Source: Verrucomicrobiaceae bacterium (GTDB lineage: Bacteria; Verrucomicrobiota; Verrucomicrobiia; Verrucomicrobiales; Verrucomicrobiaceae). From it: 64,000 nt of DNA. The notes below the pieces were generated by a model. The model ran no database searches. It worked only from the letters and a program-made list of their open reading frames with translations, and was not told where the DNA came from. The position numbers and the translations under genes were made by a program. The stretch covers positions 1-64,000 of the forward strand of contig JABTUN010000001.1 in assembly GCA_015075365.1 (NCBI GenBank), given 5' to 3'. Of the stretch, positions 1-8,367 are shown piece by piece (the stretch's first letter is position 1; every line of letters starts with the position of its first letter).

Positions 1-34
1 CGGCCGCCGGGGCCCGGCCGGACGCGGGCCGGGC

Positions 35-1681
35 TCAGGCCCGGGCGGCGGACCCGACCGCGGGCTGGCCGCTCCGGCGGTCGCGCTGCCGCAGCGCGGC
101 CGCGATGAACCCCGAGAAGAGCGGGTGCGGCTGCGTGAGCCGGGAGCGGAACTCGGGGTGGAACTGCGTGCCGACGAAGAACGGGTGGTCCCGGAGCTCG
201 ACGATCTCGACGAGCCGCCCGTCGGGCGAGAGCCCCGAGAACACGACGCCCTGGGCCTCGAGGGCCTCGCGGTAGGCCATGTTGAACTCGTAGCGGTGCC
301 GGTGCCGCTCGGAGATCTCCGTGCGGCCGTAGAGCCGATGCGCGAGGGAGCCGGGCGCGAGGACGCACGGGTAGCTGCCGAGCCGCATCGTCCCGCCCTT
401 GTTCGTGACGCCCTGCTGGCCCTCGAGCAGGTCGATCACGGGGTGCGGCGTGTCCGGGACGAACTCGCTCGAGTGGGCGTCGGCGAGCCCGAGCGTGGCG
501 CGCGCGAGCTCGATCACGGCCGTCTGCATGCCCAGGCAGATCCCGAAGAAGGGCACCTGCCGGGTCCGGGCCCAGCGCACCGTCTGGATCTTGCCCTCGA
601 TCCCGCGCTCGCCGAAGCCCGACGCGACGATCACGCCCGCGACGCCCTCGAGCAGCCGCTCCGCGCCCTCGTCCTCGACCTGCTCGGCGCCGATCCGGCG
701 GACCTTGACCCGGCAGCCGTTCGCGGCGCCCGCGTGCGTGATCGACTCGTACTTCGACTTGTAGGCGTCCTGCAGCTCGATGTACTTGCCCACGAGCGCG
801 ACCTCGACCTCGCCGCGAGGCGGGTCGCGCAGGACCTCGACCATGGTCTGCCACTCGGTGAAGTCGCTCCCGCGCGAGTCGATGTCGAGCATGCGCAGGA
901 CCTGCCGGTCGAGCCCCTGGTCGCGCAGGACGAGCGGGATCTCGTAGATCGAGGTCTCGACGTCCTTCTCGACGAAGGTCGCCTCCTCGTCGACGTTGCA
1001 GAAGCGCGCGATCTTGAGCCGGAGCTCCTCGGGGACGTCGCGCTCGGCGCGGCACACGAGGATCTGCGGCTGGATGCCGATCTCTCGCAGCTTGCCGACG
1101 GAGTGCTGGGTCGGCTTCGTCTTGAGCTCGCCGGACGCCTTGAGGTAGGGCAGCAGCGTGAGGTGGATGCAGAGCGAGTTGCCGCGCCCGAGCTCGTAGC
1201 TGAGCTGGCGGATCGCCTCGAGGAAGGGCAGGCCCTCGATGTCGCCCACGGTGCCGCCGATCTCGGTGATGATGACATCGCCGCCCATTTTCTGCGTCAC
1301 CTCGTGGATGCGGGCTTTGATCTCATTGGTGACGTGCGGGATGACCTGCACGGTGCGGCCCTGGTATTTGCCGGCCCGCTCCTTGTCCAGCACGCTCTGG
1401 TAAACCTGCCCGGAGGTGAGGTTGTTGAGCTTGGAGAGGTTCGTATGCGTGAAACGCTCGTAGTGGCCCAGATCGAGGTCTGTCTCCGCACCGTCGTCCA
1501 GCACGTACACCTCGCCGTGCTCGTAGGGGTTCATGGTGCCCGGATCGATGTTCAGATACGGGTCAAACTTTTGCATGATGACCTTCAGGCCGCGCAGTTC
1601 GAGCAGGGTCCCCAGCGCCGAGGCCGCCAGGCCCTTGCCGAGAGAGGAGACGACGCCGCCGGTGACAAAAATGTATTTCAT
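35..1681 (-). CDS. pyrG: CTP synthase
   Basis: Cytosolic enzyme that makes CTP from UTP, ATP and glutamine, the last step of pyrimidine nucleotide synthesis. The 548-residue product is the usual length for the family. The N-terminal synthase domain starts [17 protein letters not shown] and carries the [13 protein letters not shown] motif; the C-terminal class I glutamine amidotransferase domain has the cysteine in FFGICLGMQ and the His-Glu pair in QFHPEF. The start at 1681 is chosen because the conserved N-terminus begins there; an upstream in-frame extension has no family counterpart. Odd: from about 1285 down to 35 the codons are much more G/C-ending than in the first ~130 codons, and the switch lies in the most conserved motif (see findings). 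Function is certain; whether this exact gene exists in one genome is not. Confidence 0.93.
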   Translation of the reverse strand: MKYIFVTGGVVSSLGKGLAASALGTLLELRGLKVIMQKFDPYLNIDPGTMNPYEHGEVYVLDDGAETDLDLGHYERFTHTNLSKLNNLTSGQVYQSVLDKERAGKYQGRTVQVIPHVTNEIKARIHEVTQKMGGDVIITEIGGTVGDIEGLPFLEAIRQLSYELGRGNSLCIHLTLLPYLKASGELKTKPTQHSVGKLREIGIQPQILVCRAERDVPEELRLKIARFCNVDEEATFVEKDVETSIYEIPLVLRDQGLDRQVLRMLDIDSRGSDFTEWQTMVEVLRDPPRGEVEVALVGKYIELQDAYKSKYESITHAGAANGCRVKVRRIGAEQVEDEGAERLLEGVAGVIVASGFGERGIEGKIQTVRWARTRQVPFFGICLGMQTAVIELARATLGLADAHSSEFVPDTPHPVIDLLEGQQGVTNKGGTMRLGSYPCVLAPGSLAHRLYGRTEISERHRHRYEFNMAYREALEAQGVVFSGLSPDGRLVEIVELRDHPFFVGTQFHPEFRSRLTQPHPLFSGFIAAALRQRDRRSGQPAVGSAARA

Positions 1682-1840
1682 GATGCCCTGTTCTCTGTTC
1701 GCAGTTCCGGGTTGGGTCAAGCGCGAGAGTGGCCGGAGGTCGCATGCGCGCAGGAGCACCTACGTCCTTCCACCAAGAACGACGACCTCACTGTTTGACT
1801 CCTACGCAGCCCCTGGTCTGGTTCCCCTCCCCTTCCACCC

Positions 1841-2074
1841 ATGAGCCGCTACGCCACCGATCCTGAAGTCGTCGAATTCTTCGCCTCCCACGGCATTGTG
1901 GTCACGGAGGTGCATCGTGTCGGCATGTCCCGCCACTTGAAGGTCCAGGGCCAGCCGATGACCCTGCCCATGCCCGCCAGCGCGGAGGAATGCCTCCGCC
2001 GCGTACGCGACTTCGCCGCCAGCCTCCCGCTCCCAAAGACATCCGCAGCCGCTCGCGGAGACGGCGCGCATTAA
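1841..2074 (+). CDS. Small hypothetical protein, 77 aa
   Basis: A short frame starting MSRYATDPEVVEFFASHGI, divergent from pyrG. The first 60 residues have a plausible soluble protein composition with alternating hydrophobic positions; the tail is Ala/Arg-rich. I do not recognise a family. No convincing ribosome binding site precedes the ATG; the upstream bases are C/T-rich. It could be real or a chance frame in GC-rich DNA. Confidence 0.45.
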   Translation: MSRYATDPEVVEFFASHGIVVTEVHRVGMSRHLKVQGQPMTLPMPASAEECLRRVRDFAASLPLPKTSAAARGDGAH

Positions 2075-2441
2075 CGGTCTGCAACGTGCCGCCCGCTTGG
2101 CATCCCCGGATCACGGCGTGGCAGTGCCTGGCACGGGCAGGGAAATAGATTCCCGGCGACGCTCCCGGCGGTGATGAAACCATCTCCACGCAGGAATGAA
2201 TTGGCACGCGAGCCACGAGCGTAGGCCGGTCCTTTCCCGCCGGCAGTGCGCACGGCCTGGCAGAGGCAGCCACAGCATGCGGACCTGCGCGGGATCACTC
2301 CACGTGTCCATGATGCCTTTCAGGCCCGCCGCGCACACAGCGCCCGCACCATCACGCCGCATCACCCGGCCACACCGCTTGACCACCTCCCACCACCACT
2401 CCCATACTCCACCACTCCAAAGCGCTCCCTCTCCCTGTCTC
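2075..2441. other. Gene-free stretch with dispersed-repeat-like end
   Basis: No supported gene. From about 2383 to 2437 it becomes a C/T/A-rich run of CCACCACTCC-type units, the complement of the GGAGTGTTGGAG-type run at 24147-24190, so probably part of a dispersed repeat family. The rest (GC-rich, short inverted segments) shows nothing assignable. Confidence 0.4.
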
Positions 2442-3080
2442 ATGGTCTCGACACTCCCCGCCACGCCTGAAGCCTTCATCGACCACTGGACGCGGGCGGA
2501 GGCCAATGAACGCGCCAATTCCCAGGCCTTCCTCCTCGGCCTCGCCCACCTGCTCGGCGTGCCCGCGCCTTCCAACAGCCATGCGGACGGCTACAGCTTC
2601 GAATACCCCGTCAAAGTCCCCGGCGGCAGCAGCACCAATTTCATCGACCTCTACCGCCGCGGGCATTTCGTCTTCGAGTCGAAGCAGTTCGCCGCCCGTC
2701 GCGAGGAACTGAGCGCCCTGGAGACCGCCGCCGTCCAGGCCGGTGCCATCGCCGCCGCAGCGAAGAAATCCGGCCCCGTGCGCGATACCGGCGCGTGGAG
2801 CGATGCCATGATCCGGGCGAAGGGCCAGGCCGAGCGCTACGTGCGCTCCCTCCCCGCCGAGGAGCCCAATCCACCCTTCATCCTCGTCGGCGATATCGGC
2901 CACAGCATTGAGGTCTATGCGGACTTCACCCAGGCGGGCAAGGCCTACCTCCCGTTCCCTGATCCGCGCAGCTTTCGCATCCGCCTTGCTGATTCAGCAA
3001 GATTAAATGTGGTGCTTGATCGAAGCTTATTGACTCAAGACTCGCACATGATTGGTATCTGCCATGCTCACGATTTCTGA
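2442..3080 (+). pseudogene. MmeI-like type IIL restriction-methylation protein, N-terminal remnant
   Basis: The first ~185 residues (from MVSTLPATPEAFIDHW) match what I know of the N-terminal domain of large class I SAM-dependent DNA methyltransferases of the MmeI-like single-chain restriction group. Recognisable segments are ERANSQAFLLGLAHLLGVP, FIDLYRRGHFVFESKQF, RAKGQAERYVRSLP, GHSIEVYADF and YLPFPDPRSFRIRL. The FESKQ segment may be the E-x-K part of the nuclease site. Homology stops at about 2985-3000, at a small palindrome; the last ~27 codons are unrelated and run into the next gene. Full-length members have roughly 900-1000 residues and need a central methyltransferase domain, so this piece is a remnant. 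The matching C-terminal part is at 5208-5984, beyond an inserted restriction-modification pair. Confidence 0.8.
2985..3001. repeat. 17-bp palindrome at the break in the MmeI-like gene
   Basis: CTTGCTGA-T-TCAGCAAG: perfect 8-bp arms around one base. It lies exactly where the MmeI-like homology ends and the A/T-richer restriction-modification DNA begins, so it may mark the insertion junction. No second copy was seen at the other junction near 5208. Confidence 0.55.
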
Positions 3081-4398
3081 ACCCAAACCAAACATGGCGC
3101 GAGCTAATTTCACGGACTCGAACAAACTGGCTGCAGCGGATCGACCGGCGCATGATTGGTATCGGTTTGTTCTGTCCTTTCCACCTCACTTGGTCCGCAA
3201 GTATTTGAATCGTTTTGAAGTCGGGGGGGGAGACGTCGTGCTCGATCCGTTTTGTGGTACTGGAACGACCGTTGTCGAGTGTAAGAAGCAAGGTGTCACG
3301 AGTGCTGGCATCGAAGCTCATCCGATGTCCCACTTTGCCGGGACGGTGAAGACAAACTGGTTGGTTTCAGCGGACAAACTTCGGCAGGATGCGCGCAAGA
3401 TCGCGGACAAGACGCTCCACGCGCTCGAACGCCAGGGGATATTCGATGATCCTCAAGGATGGATCCTTTGTGAAACACCTCCACCAAGCGCGTTGCGTTC
3501 ATTGCCAGAGGAATCCCTTAAGCTCTTGTTGTCGGAATCGATCAGTCCGCTACCAATGCATAAATGTTTGGTGCTGCGTGATATGATTGATGAGCATGCC
3601 TCCGCCGAAATTCGTGATCCTTTGCGACTAGCCATGGCGAAGGCGCTGGTGAACTCGATCAGCAACCTGCATTTCGGACCCGAGGTGGGAGTCACTGCGC
3701 CCAAAGAGGATGCGCCGGTCGTGACGGCATGGCTTCGTGGCGTTGAAACGATGGCCGATGATCTCGATCTTCTCAAGGAGATGAACCGTCCAGCTTCTGT
3801 CATCCATCATGCTGATTCGCGCTTTCTGGGAGCCTTATTGAAACCTCAATCCATCAGTACTGTCATCACTTCACCGCCTTACCCAAATGAGAAAGACTAC
3901 ACCCGCACGACCCGGCTGGAATCTGTGATGCTTGGCTTTATCAACACCAAGCAGGAACTGCAGGCGCTGAAGCGCGGCAAGCTGCTCCGGTCAAACACAC
4001 GCAACGTTTACAAGGGTGATTCGGATGATGTGCTGGCAGAGGGTAATCCCGAGGTGCAGCGCCTAATAAAGGAGATCGAGGCGCGTCGTAACGAACTGGG
4101 GAAGACCAGCGGCTTTGAACGGCTTTATGCACGGGTGACCGGTCTTTATTTCGGCGGCATGGCCCGACACTTCGCCGACCTGCGCCGCTGTCTGCGTCCT
4201 GGGGCACGGCTTGCCTATGTGGTGGGGGACCAGGCATCCTTCCTGCGGGTGATGATACGGACCGGCCAGATTCTGGGACAACTGGCTGAGGAGCTTGGTT
4301 ATGAGGTGGAGTCCATCGACCTCTTCAGAACCCGGCTGGCAACTGCAACGCGCGAGCAATTGCGCGAAGAAGTGCTGGTGCTGCGCTGGCCTGGATGA
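3064..4398 (+). CDS. Type II DNA methyltransferase (amino-group)
   Basis: Modifies DNA with S-adenosylmethionine to protect host sites from the endonuclease encoded next to it. The SAM-binding motif DPFCGTGT is at residues 61-68 and the catalytic TSPPY motif at about 269-273, typical of N4-cytosine or N6-adenine methyltransferases; the target sequence cannot be read from the protein. About 445 residues. The ATG at 3064 is used; a TTG at 3052 and an ATG at 3094 are alternatives. The stop overlaps the endonuclease start by 4 bp (ATGA), implying translational coupling. The gene has visibly lower GC and looser codon use than its neighbours, suggesting recent transfer. Confidence 0.88.
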   Translation: MLTISEPKPNMARANFTDSNKLAAADRPAHDWYRFVLSFPPHLVRKYLNRFEVGGGDVVLDPFCGTGTTVVECKKQGVTSAGIEAHPMSHFAGTVKTNWLVSADKLRQDARKIADKTLHALERQGIFDDPQGWILCETPPPSALRSLPEESLKLLLSESISPLPMHKCLVLRDMIDEHASAEIRDPLRLAMAKALVNSISNLHFGPEVGVTAPKEDAPVVTAWLRGVETMADDLDLLKEMNRPASVIHHADSRFLGALLKPQSISTVITSPPYPNEKDYTRTTRLESVMLGFINTKQELQALKRGKLLRSNTRNVYKGDSDDVLAEGNPEVQRLIKEIEARRNELGKTSGFERLYARVTGLYFGGMARHFADLRRCLRPGARLAYVVGDQASFLRVMIRTGQILGQLAEELGYEVESIDLFRTRLATATREQLREEVLVLRWPG

Positions 4399-5207
4399 TT
4401 TCCCTTTTTATGACACCCAACCGTTACACCCAGATCCTCGAAAAGATCTTTTTCGCACACTACAAGAAAGGCGATTTATTCGTTTCCTTTGCACGAGAGG
4501 AAATCGAACATGCGGCCGCAGAACTTGGCATCAAGCTGCCGAAGAACCTCGGTGACCTGATCTACTCATTCCGTTTCCGCACCGAGCTGCCGGCATCCAT
4601 TCGCGACGTGGCTCCAAAAGGGAAAAGCTGGGTGATCAAGCTTGCTGGCAAAGCCCAATACAAATTCGTGGCCGAAAAGCAGTGGGTCATTCAGGCCAAT
4701 TCCGGCTTGATGCGGGTAAAGATTCCTGACTCAACGCCGGGCGTGATTGCGCGATATGCGCTTGATGACGAGCAGGCATTGCTGGCTTTGGTTCGCTACA
4801 ACCGGCTGGTCGATGTCTTCGCCGGAGTCGCCTCCTATTCTCTCCAGAATCACCTGCGGACAACGGTTGAGGGGATCGGCCAAGTCGAGGTGGATGAACT
4901 TTATGTGGGGATTGATCGCAGGGGAGCGCATTTTGTGTTTCCAGTTCAAGCCAAGGGCGGACGTGACCGCATGAGCTTGGTGCAGATCGAACAGGATATG
5001 ACGATGTGCGCGCAGAAGTTCCCCAACCTGATCTGTCGGCCACTCGGCGCCCAGTTTCTTCCCGATGGTGGCATCGCAATCATGGAGTTTACCAATACCG
5101 AAGACGGTATCCGACTGGCCTGCGAAAGACACTACCTACTGGTTCCCAAAGACAAGCTGAGCGACGAGGATATCGCACAGTATCGAGCCGTGAGTGATGC
5201 CGTGTGA
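4395..5207 (+). CDS. Type II restriction endonuclease, PD-(D/E)xK-like
   Basis: Likely partner nuclease of the preceding methyltransferase, cutting unmodified DNA. The 270-residue protein has one candidate active site: VEVDELYVG at residues 164-172 followed by FPVQAKGG at 182-189. D167/E168 with Q185-x-K187 would form a D...(E/Q)xK metal site; the Q in place of E occurs in several type II enzymes. ATG at 4395 overlaps the methyltransferase stop by 4 bp; an internal ATG at 4410 is possible. I do not recognise a named isoschizomer group. The role is inferred from the motif and the tightly coupled methyltransferase. Its stop is followed at once by the C-terminal remnant of the MmeI-like gene. 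Confidence 0.75.
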   Translation: MISLFMTPNRYTQILEKIFFAHYKKGDLFVSFAREEIEHAAAELGIKLPKNLGDLIYSFRFRTELPASIRDVAPKGKSWVIKLAGKAQYKFVAEKQWVIQANSGLMRVKIPDSTPGVIARYALDDEQALLALVRYNRLVDVFAGVASYSLQNHLRTTVEGIGQVEVDELYVGIDRRGAHFVFPVQAKGGRDRMSLVQIEQDMTMCAQKFPNLICRPLGAQFLPDGGIAIMEFTNTEDGIRLACERHYLLVPKDKLSDEDIAQYRAVSDAV

Positions 5208-5381
5208 AGATTTGACGGTCATGTTTCTCAGAATCGCATACCCCTCTGCAACAAAGCCGAAATGGAGCGCATCCGGGGATTGGCGGAGGAGCTGGACGCG
5301 CACCGCAAGCGCGTGCAGGCCCAGCATCCCGGCCTCACCCTCACCGGCATGTACAACGTCCTGGAGAAGCTCCGGAGTATG

Positions 5382-5440
5382 GTAGTCCCGCCTTCAGGCG
5401 GTACCTTGGAATCCCCAGAACCGGCTCAAGCCGGGACTAC
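5382..5440. repeat. 59-bp element with 9-bp terminal inverted repeats, inside a coding frame
   Basis: Begins GTAGTCCCG (5382-5390) and ends CGGGACTAC (5432-5440), an exact inverted repeat. Inside is a second inverted pair, CCGCCTTCAGGCGG. It adds the frame segment VVPPSGGTLESPEPAQAGTTK-like residues to the MmeI-like remnant without breaking it. It looks like a REP/MITE-like mobile hairpin. Confidence 0.7.
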
Positions 5441-5673
5441 AAAACCCAAGGCTGCCGCCCTCACCGACAAAGAGCGCCTCATCCACGACCAAGGCCTCGT
5501 CTCCCTCCTCCAGCAGCTCCACGACGACCTCGACGCCGCCGTCTTCGCCGCCTACGGCTGGCCCACCACCCTCACCGACGCCGAAATCCTCGAACGCCTC
5601 GTCCACCTCAACGCCCAACGCGCCGACGAAGAGAAACGCGGCATCATCCACTGGCTGCGGCCCGACTACCAAA

Positions 5674-5776
5674 GCGGAGGGCAGAGAGCAAAGAGCGAAG
5701 AGCAAGACGAGCTGCCGCTGAAGCCGAAGAAGAGCGCGAAAGCCAAATCTGGCTCTCCGCCCTCCGCTCTCCGCTC
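5674..5776. repeat. Inverted repeat of the GCGGAGGGCAGAG family, inside a coding frame
   Basis: Left arm at about 5674-5700 (GCGGAGGGCAGAGAGC) and right arm at 5752-5776 (CTCTCCGCCCTCCGCTCT) are near-complementary across ~50 bp. A related single arm lies between argF and argD (22873-22904). The element keeps the MmeI-like C-terminal frame open. Confidence 0.6.
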
Positions 5777-6000
5777 CAAGCCCGCGAAGCAGCCCTGGCC
5801 CAAAACCCTCGCCGACCGCATCCGCGCCGTCGAAGCCGCCCTGCACGCCGCCGGAGCCCCCGTCACCGCCGCCGACCTCTCCAAACACTTCACCTCCACC
5901 CAACCCGCCGCCCTCCAGGAAATCCTCGAATCCCTCGCCGCGCTGGGAAGAGCGCGTGTGGACGGGGAGAGGTTTGCGGTGTGAGGGAAACGAATGCGTG

Positions 6001-6207
6001 ATGGAAGCCATCAGTAACAAAACATCGAAACAGCTTCCACTGCGGCCGCCAGACGCACCGCGATCCCCAGCACGACTCCCTGCGCTGCACCGGCTGCGGC
6101 AAGGCCCGGCTCAAGAACACCTGCGGAACACCTGCGAACTCGAAGACGAGCCCTGCCCCAAGTGCCGCCAAGGCACCTTCCACGGCGAGATGACCGCAAT
6201 CTCGTGA
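6001..6207 (+). pseudogene. Small zinc-ribbon protein gene with two compensating frameshifts
   Basis: An ATG at 6001 starts MEAISNKTSKQ. One base later in phase (from 6035) the DNA reads FHCGRQTHRDPQHDSLRC-TGCGKARLKNTC, and the original phase then ends CELEDEPCPKCRQGTFHGE-MTAIS before the stop at 6205-6207. The second shift is explained by a perfect 11-bp tandem duplication (GAACACCTGCG at 6115-6125 and again at 6126-6136); removing one copy joins the last two parts. The first needs one extra C near 6034. The repaired protein of ~64 residues would hold two CxxC pairs plus further Cys/His, a zinc ribbon of unknown role. As it stands the middle is scrambled although the overall frame is open. 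Confidence 0.6.
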
Positions 6208-6219
6208 CCCGTCCCCCCG

Positions 6220-6514
6220 CCTCACGGGGGGAGCCCCCGGCCTCACGGGGGGAGCCCCCGGCCTCGCGGGGGGAGCCCCCGGCCTCGCGGGGGGGAGCCC
6301 CCGGCCTCACGGGGGACGCCCCCGGCCTCACGGGGGGAGCCCCCGGCCTCACGGGGGGAGCCCCCGGCCTCACGGGGGGAGCCCCCGGCCTCACGGGGGA
6401 CGCCCCCGGCCTCACGGGGGAGGCCCCCGGCCTCACGGGGGACGCCCCCCGCCTCACGGGGGAGGCCCCCGGCCTCACGGGGGACGCCCCCGGCCGCGCG
6501 GGGGACGCCCCCCA
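6220..6514. repeat. Tandem array of 14 GC-rich 21-bp units
   Basis: Consensus CCTCACGGGGGGAGCCCCCGG. Fourteen consecutive units run from 6220 to 6514; unit 4 has one extra G, and variants carry GACG or GAGG at the centre. Each unit contains a G-run and C-run that can fold as a short hairpin, and the G-runs could also form quadruplexes. The unit is 7 codons long, so several frames stay open across it, but the single 22-bp unit shifts phase and no bounding gene is convincing. It lies between the damaged zinc-ribbon gene and the end of the convergent PrsW-like gene; 6515-6701 holds nothing else I can name. Confidence 0.85.
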
Positions 6515-6701
6515 AACGGCCTCCAAGGCCCCAAAAGCCTCCCAAACGTTCGAAAACCTCGAAATTCCCGCCCCGGCGCTCTCCCTGCTCTTCGCCATCC
6601 ATCGAACCAGAATGATCTCCAACAGGTCCGGCGAGCCCGCCGCGTGGGAGGAGCGTTTTGAGATCAAACCCCATCGCCCCACGGCTCCCTGCGCCTCCAG
6701 A

Positions 6702-8354
6702 TCACGCGTGCTCAAAGCGGCGCCAGTAGAGCACGGCCACGGGGACAATGCTGACGCAGGACTGGCCGGCGCGGGCGATTTCCTTCATCGAGCCGCCGTG
6801 GAGGCCGGCGAGAATAAAGATGAGCGCCACGATCAGGGCACAGCCCAGGATGAAGGCGGCACGGAGGGAGAGCGTGCTGCGCTTGAGCTCCACCTCCTGC
6901 GCCAGCAGGTCGAAAAAACGCATCGCCATCACACAAAACAACGCCACGGCCAGCCAGCCGCCGATTTCGAGCGTGTCTGTCCCGATCAACCAGTCGTAGA
7001 GGCCGTGGACGAGCACCACGGAGGCAAAGGTGCCCACAAACTCCCCCGCGGTGGCGAATCCGGAGCGGAACATGCGGTAGAGCGCTTGCGCGGCGATGCC
7101 GGTGAGCGCGAGATGCAGGAAATTCGCCGTGAGGAGGCGGCCGATGACCTCCGAAGCGCCGCCCTGCTGGTAGTACTGCACGTTTTCCTCAATGGCGAAG
7201 CCCAGGCCGACGAAGGCCCCGGTGATGAGCGCGCGGCCTGGCACGCGGCCTTTCACGAGCCAGGGGAGAAAGGGGGCGAAGAGCGCCAGCTTGCACAGCT
7301 CCTCCCGCAGGCCGACGCCGATGAGATTGTACCACAGGTCATGCGGAAAGGGCGCGTGCGGGTCGAGCCCCTGCACCCCCTCCTGCCAGTAAAGGAGGGA
7401 GAGCGTGGGCCACACGCTGGCGACGCCGGCGATGAGCGGCAGCACCGGCCTGACCCAGCGCCCGTGGTCCTTTTGATCGTGCTGGATGAGGATGAAGCCC
7501 CACACGCCGCCGGCCAGCAGGGTGAAGATCACCTGGAGCCAGGGGATGTCGATGAAATGATCCTTCAGGAGCGCCTTCCATTGCAGCGGCACATCCTGCA
7601 GCAGCCCGCCCGCGAGATGCTGCTCCAGCGGGGGGCAGGCCTCGATCCAGCCCGGCACGGCGCGCATCTGCCGGAGGCTTTCCACCTGCTTCCACTCCAG
7701 CGCCAGGACGACGGCGCGCTCACGCACCGGGCGCGCGTCCGCATGCAGCATGCCTTCCCGCAGCATCCAGGCGAGCGCCGTGTGCGGGTCCTCGTCCTGC
7801 ATGGCAAGGCTGGCCGTCAGTTCACAGGCACAGGGCGGGGCGTCCGGCTGCGCTGCGATGCTCTGCAGGCGCTGCCGTGCCGCGCGGCCCTCCGTGCTTT
7901 CTGGCAGCAGGGACGCCTCCAGATAGGCTTTGAAAAGGCCGCCTGCCGCGCCGGGCGCGTGCCTGCCCAGCAACACGCCGATGTCGTGCTCCCGAACGCG
8001 GCCGGTGGCGGCCAGCAGCGTGTGAACCTGCCGGAGGGAGTCATGGCCGCCGCCACGGCCCGCCGCCGAGGCGCGCATCTTTTCCATGAGCGTGGTGATC
8101 CAGGTGCAAAAACCGCGAAGATCCGGCTCCGTGGCCTGATGCAGCCGTGCATACTCCTGCTGGAGCTGCCTGGCCAGCGGCCCGGGCGTGCTGCCAGGTG
8201 CTGGCGGCCCTTCCGCGCGCATCCACACCAGCGCGCTGCCTGCCAGGAAGCCCATGGCCACGATGCTGAAGGCGGCGCGCAGGAGCACGCCGCGGTCCCG
8301 GCTCCAGTGAAAGACGCGGGTGCGCCAGCCATGAAAAACGGAGGGCTCGCTCAT
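6702..8354 (-). CDS. PrsW-family (M82) intramembrane protease with large N-terminal domain
   Basis: Probable membrane-embedded metalloprotease of the PrsW/CAAX-like group, whose known members cut membrane substrates such as anti-sigma factors. The C-terminal half has several hydrophobic segments and the family motifs: REELCK (around residue 350), GLGFAIEEN (around 385), a helix with FLHLALTG and then VVLVHGLYDWL. The start at 8354 (MSEPSVFHGW) is preferred over an in-frame start 43 codons upstream that would overlap the next gene. Unusual: one N-terminal membrane segment (about 22-46) is followed by some 220 mostly soluble residues rich in helices before the protease core. It is the last gene of a minus-strand group with the small membrane protein and the acetyltransferase. 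The substrate is unknown. Confidence 0.82.
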   Translation of the reverse strand: MSEPSVFHGWRTRVFHWSRDRGVLLRAAFSIVAMGFLAGSALVWMRAEGPPAPGSTPGPLARQLQQEYARLHQATEPDLRGFCTWITTLMEKMRASAAGRGGGHDSLRQVHTLLAATGRVREHDIGVLLGRHAPGAAGGLFKAYLEASLLPESTEGRAARQRLQSIAAQPDAPPCACELTASLAMQDEDPHTALAWMLREGMLHADARPVRERAVVLALEWKQVESLRQMRAVPGWIEACPPLEQHLAGGLLQDVPLQWKALLKDHFIDIPWLQVIFTLLAGGVWGFILIQHDQKDHGRWVRPVLPLIAGVASVWPTLSLLYWQEGVQGLDPHAPFPHDLWYNLIGVGLREELCKLALFAPFLPWLVKGRVPGRALITGAFVGLGFAIEENVQYYQQGGASEVIGRLLTANFLHLALTGIAAQALYRMFRSGFATAGEFVGTFASVVLVHGLYDWLIGTDTLEIGGWLAVALFCVMAMRFFDLLAQEVELKRSTLSLRAAFILGCALIVALIFILAGLHGGSMKEIARAGQSCVSIVPVAVLYWRRFEHA

Positions 8355-8367
8355 GCGGTCGGGCACG

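Larger units (their letters stand above)
5208..5984 (+). pseudogene. MmeI-like type IIL protein, C-terminal remnant
   Basis: The reading frame opens right after the endonuclease stop and contains segments typical of the C-terminus of MmeI-like restriction-methylation proteins: MERIRGLAEELDAHRKR, LTGMYNVLEKLR, HDQGLVSLLQQLHDDLD, AVFAAYGWP and ILERLVHLNAQRADEEKRG. The first ATG is at 5262, but similarity seems to begin earlier, so the piece is fused to the insertion junction and probably not translated on its own. Two dispersed repeats (5382-5440 and 5674-5776) are inserted in frame, which suggests they entered while the gene still worked. The last ~60 residues resemble a small winged-helix (AALHAAGAPVTAADLSKHF). 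With 2442-3000 it gives both ends of one gene; the centre is gone. Confidence 0.78.

Noticed and set aside
125..1798. Plus-strand open frame of 557 codons across pyrG
   Set aside because: Antisense shadow of a clearly identified gene in GC-rich DNA; composition dominated by Arg, Glu, Asp, Leu and Ala.
6220..6514. CRISPR array
   Set aside because: The units follow each other without spacers and no cas gene is near.
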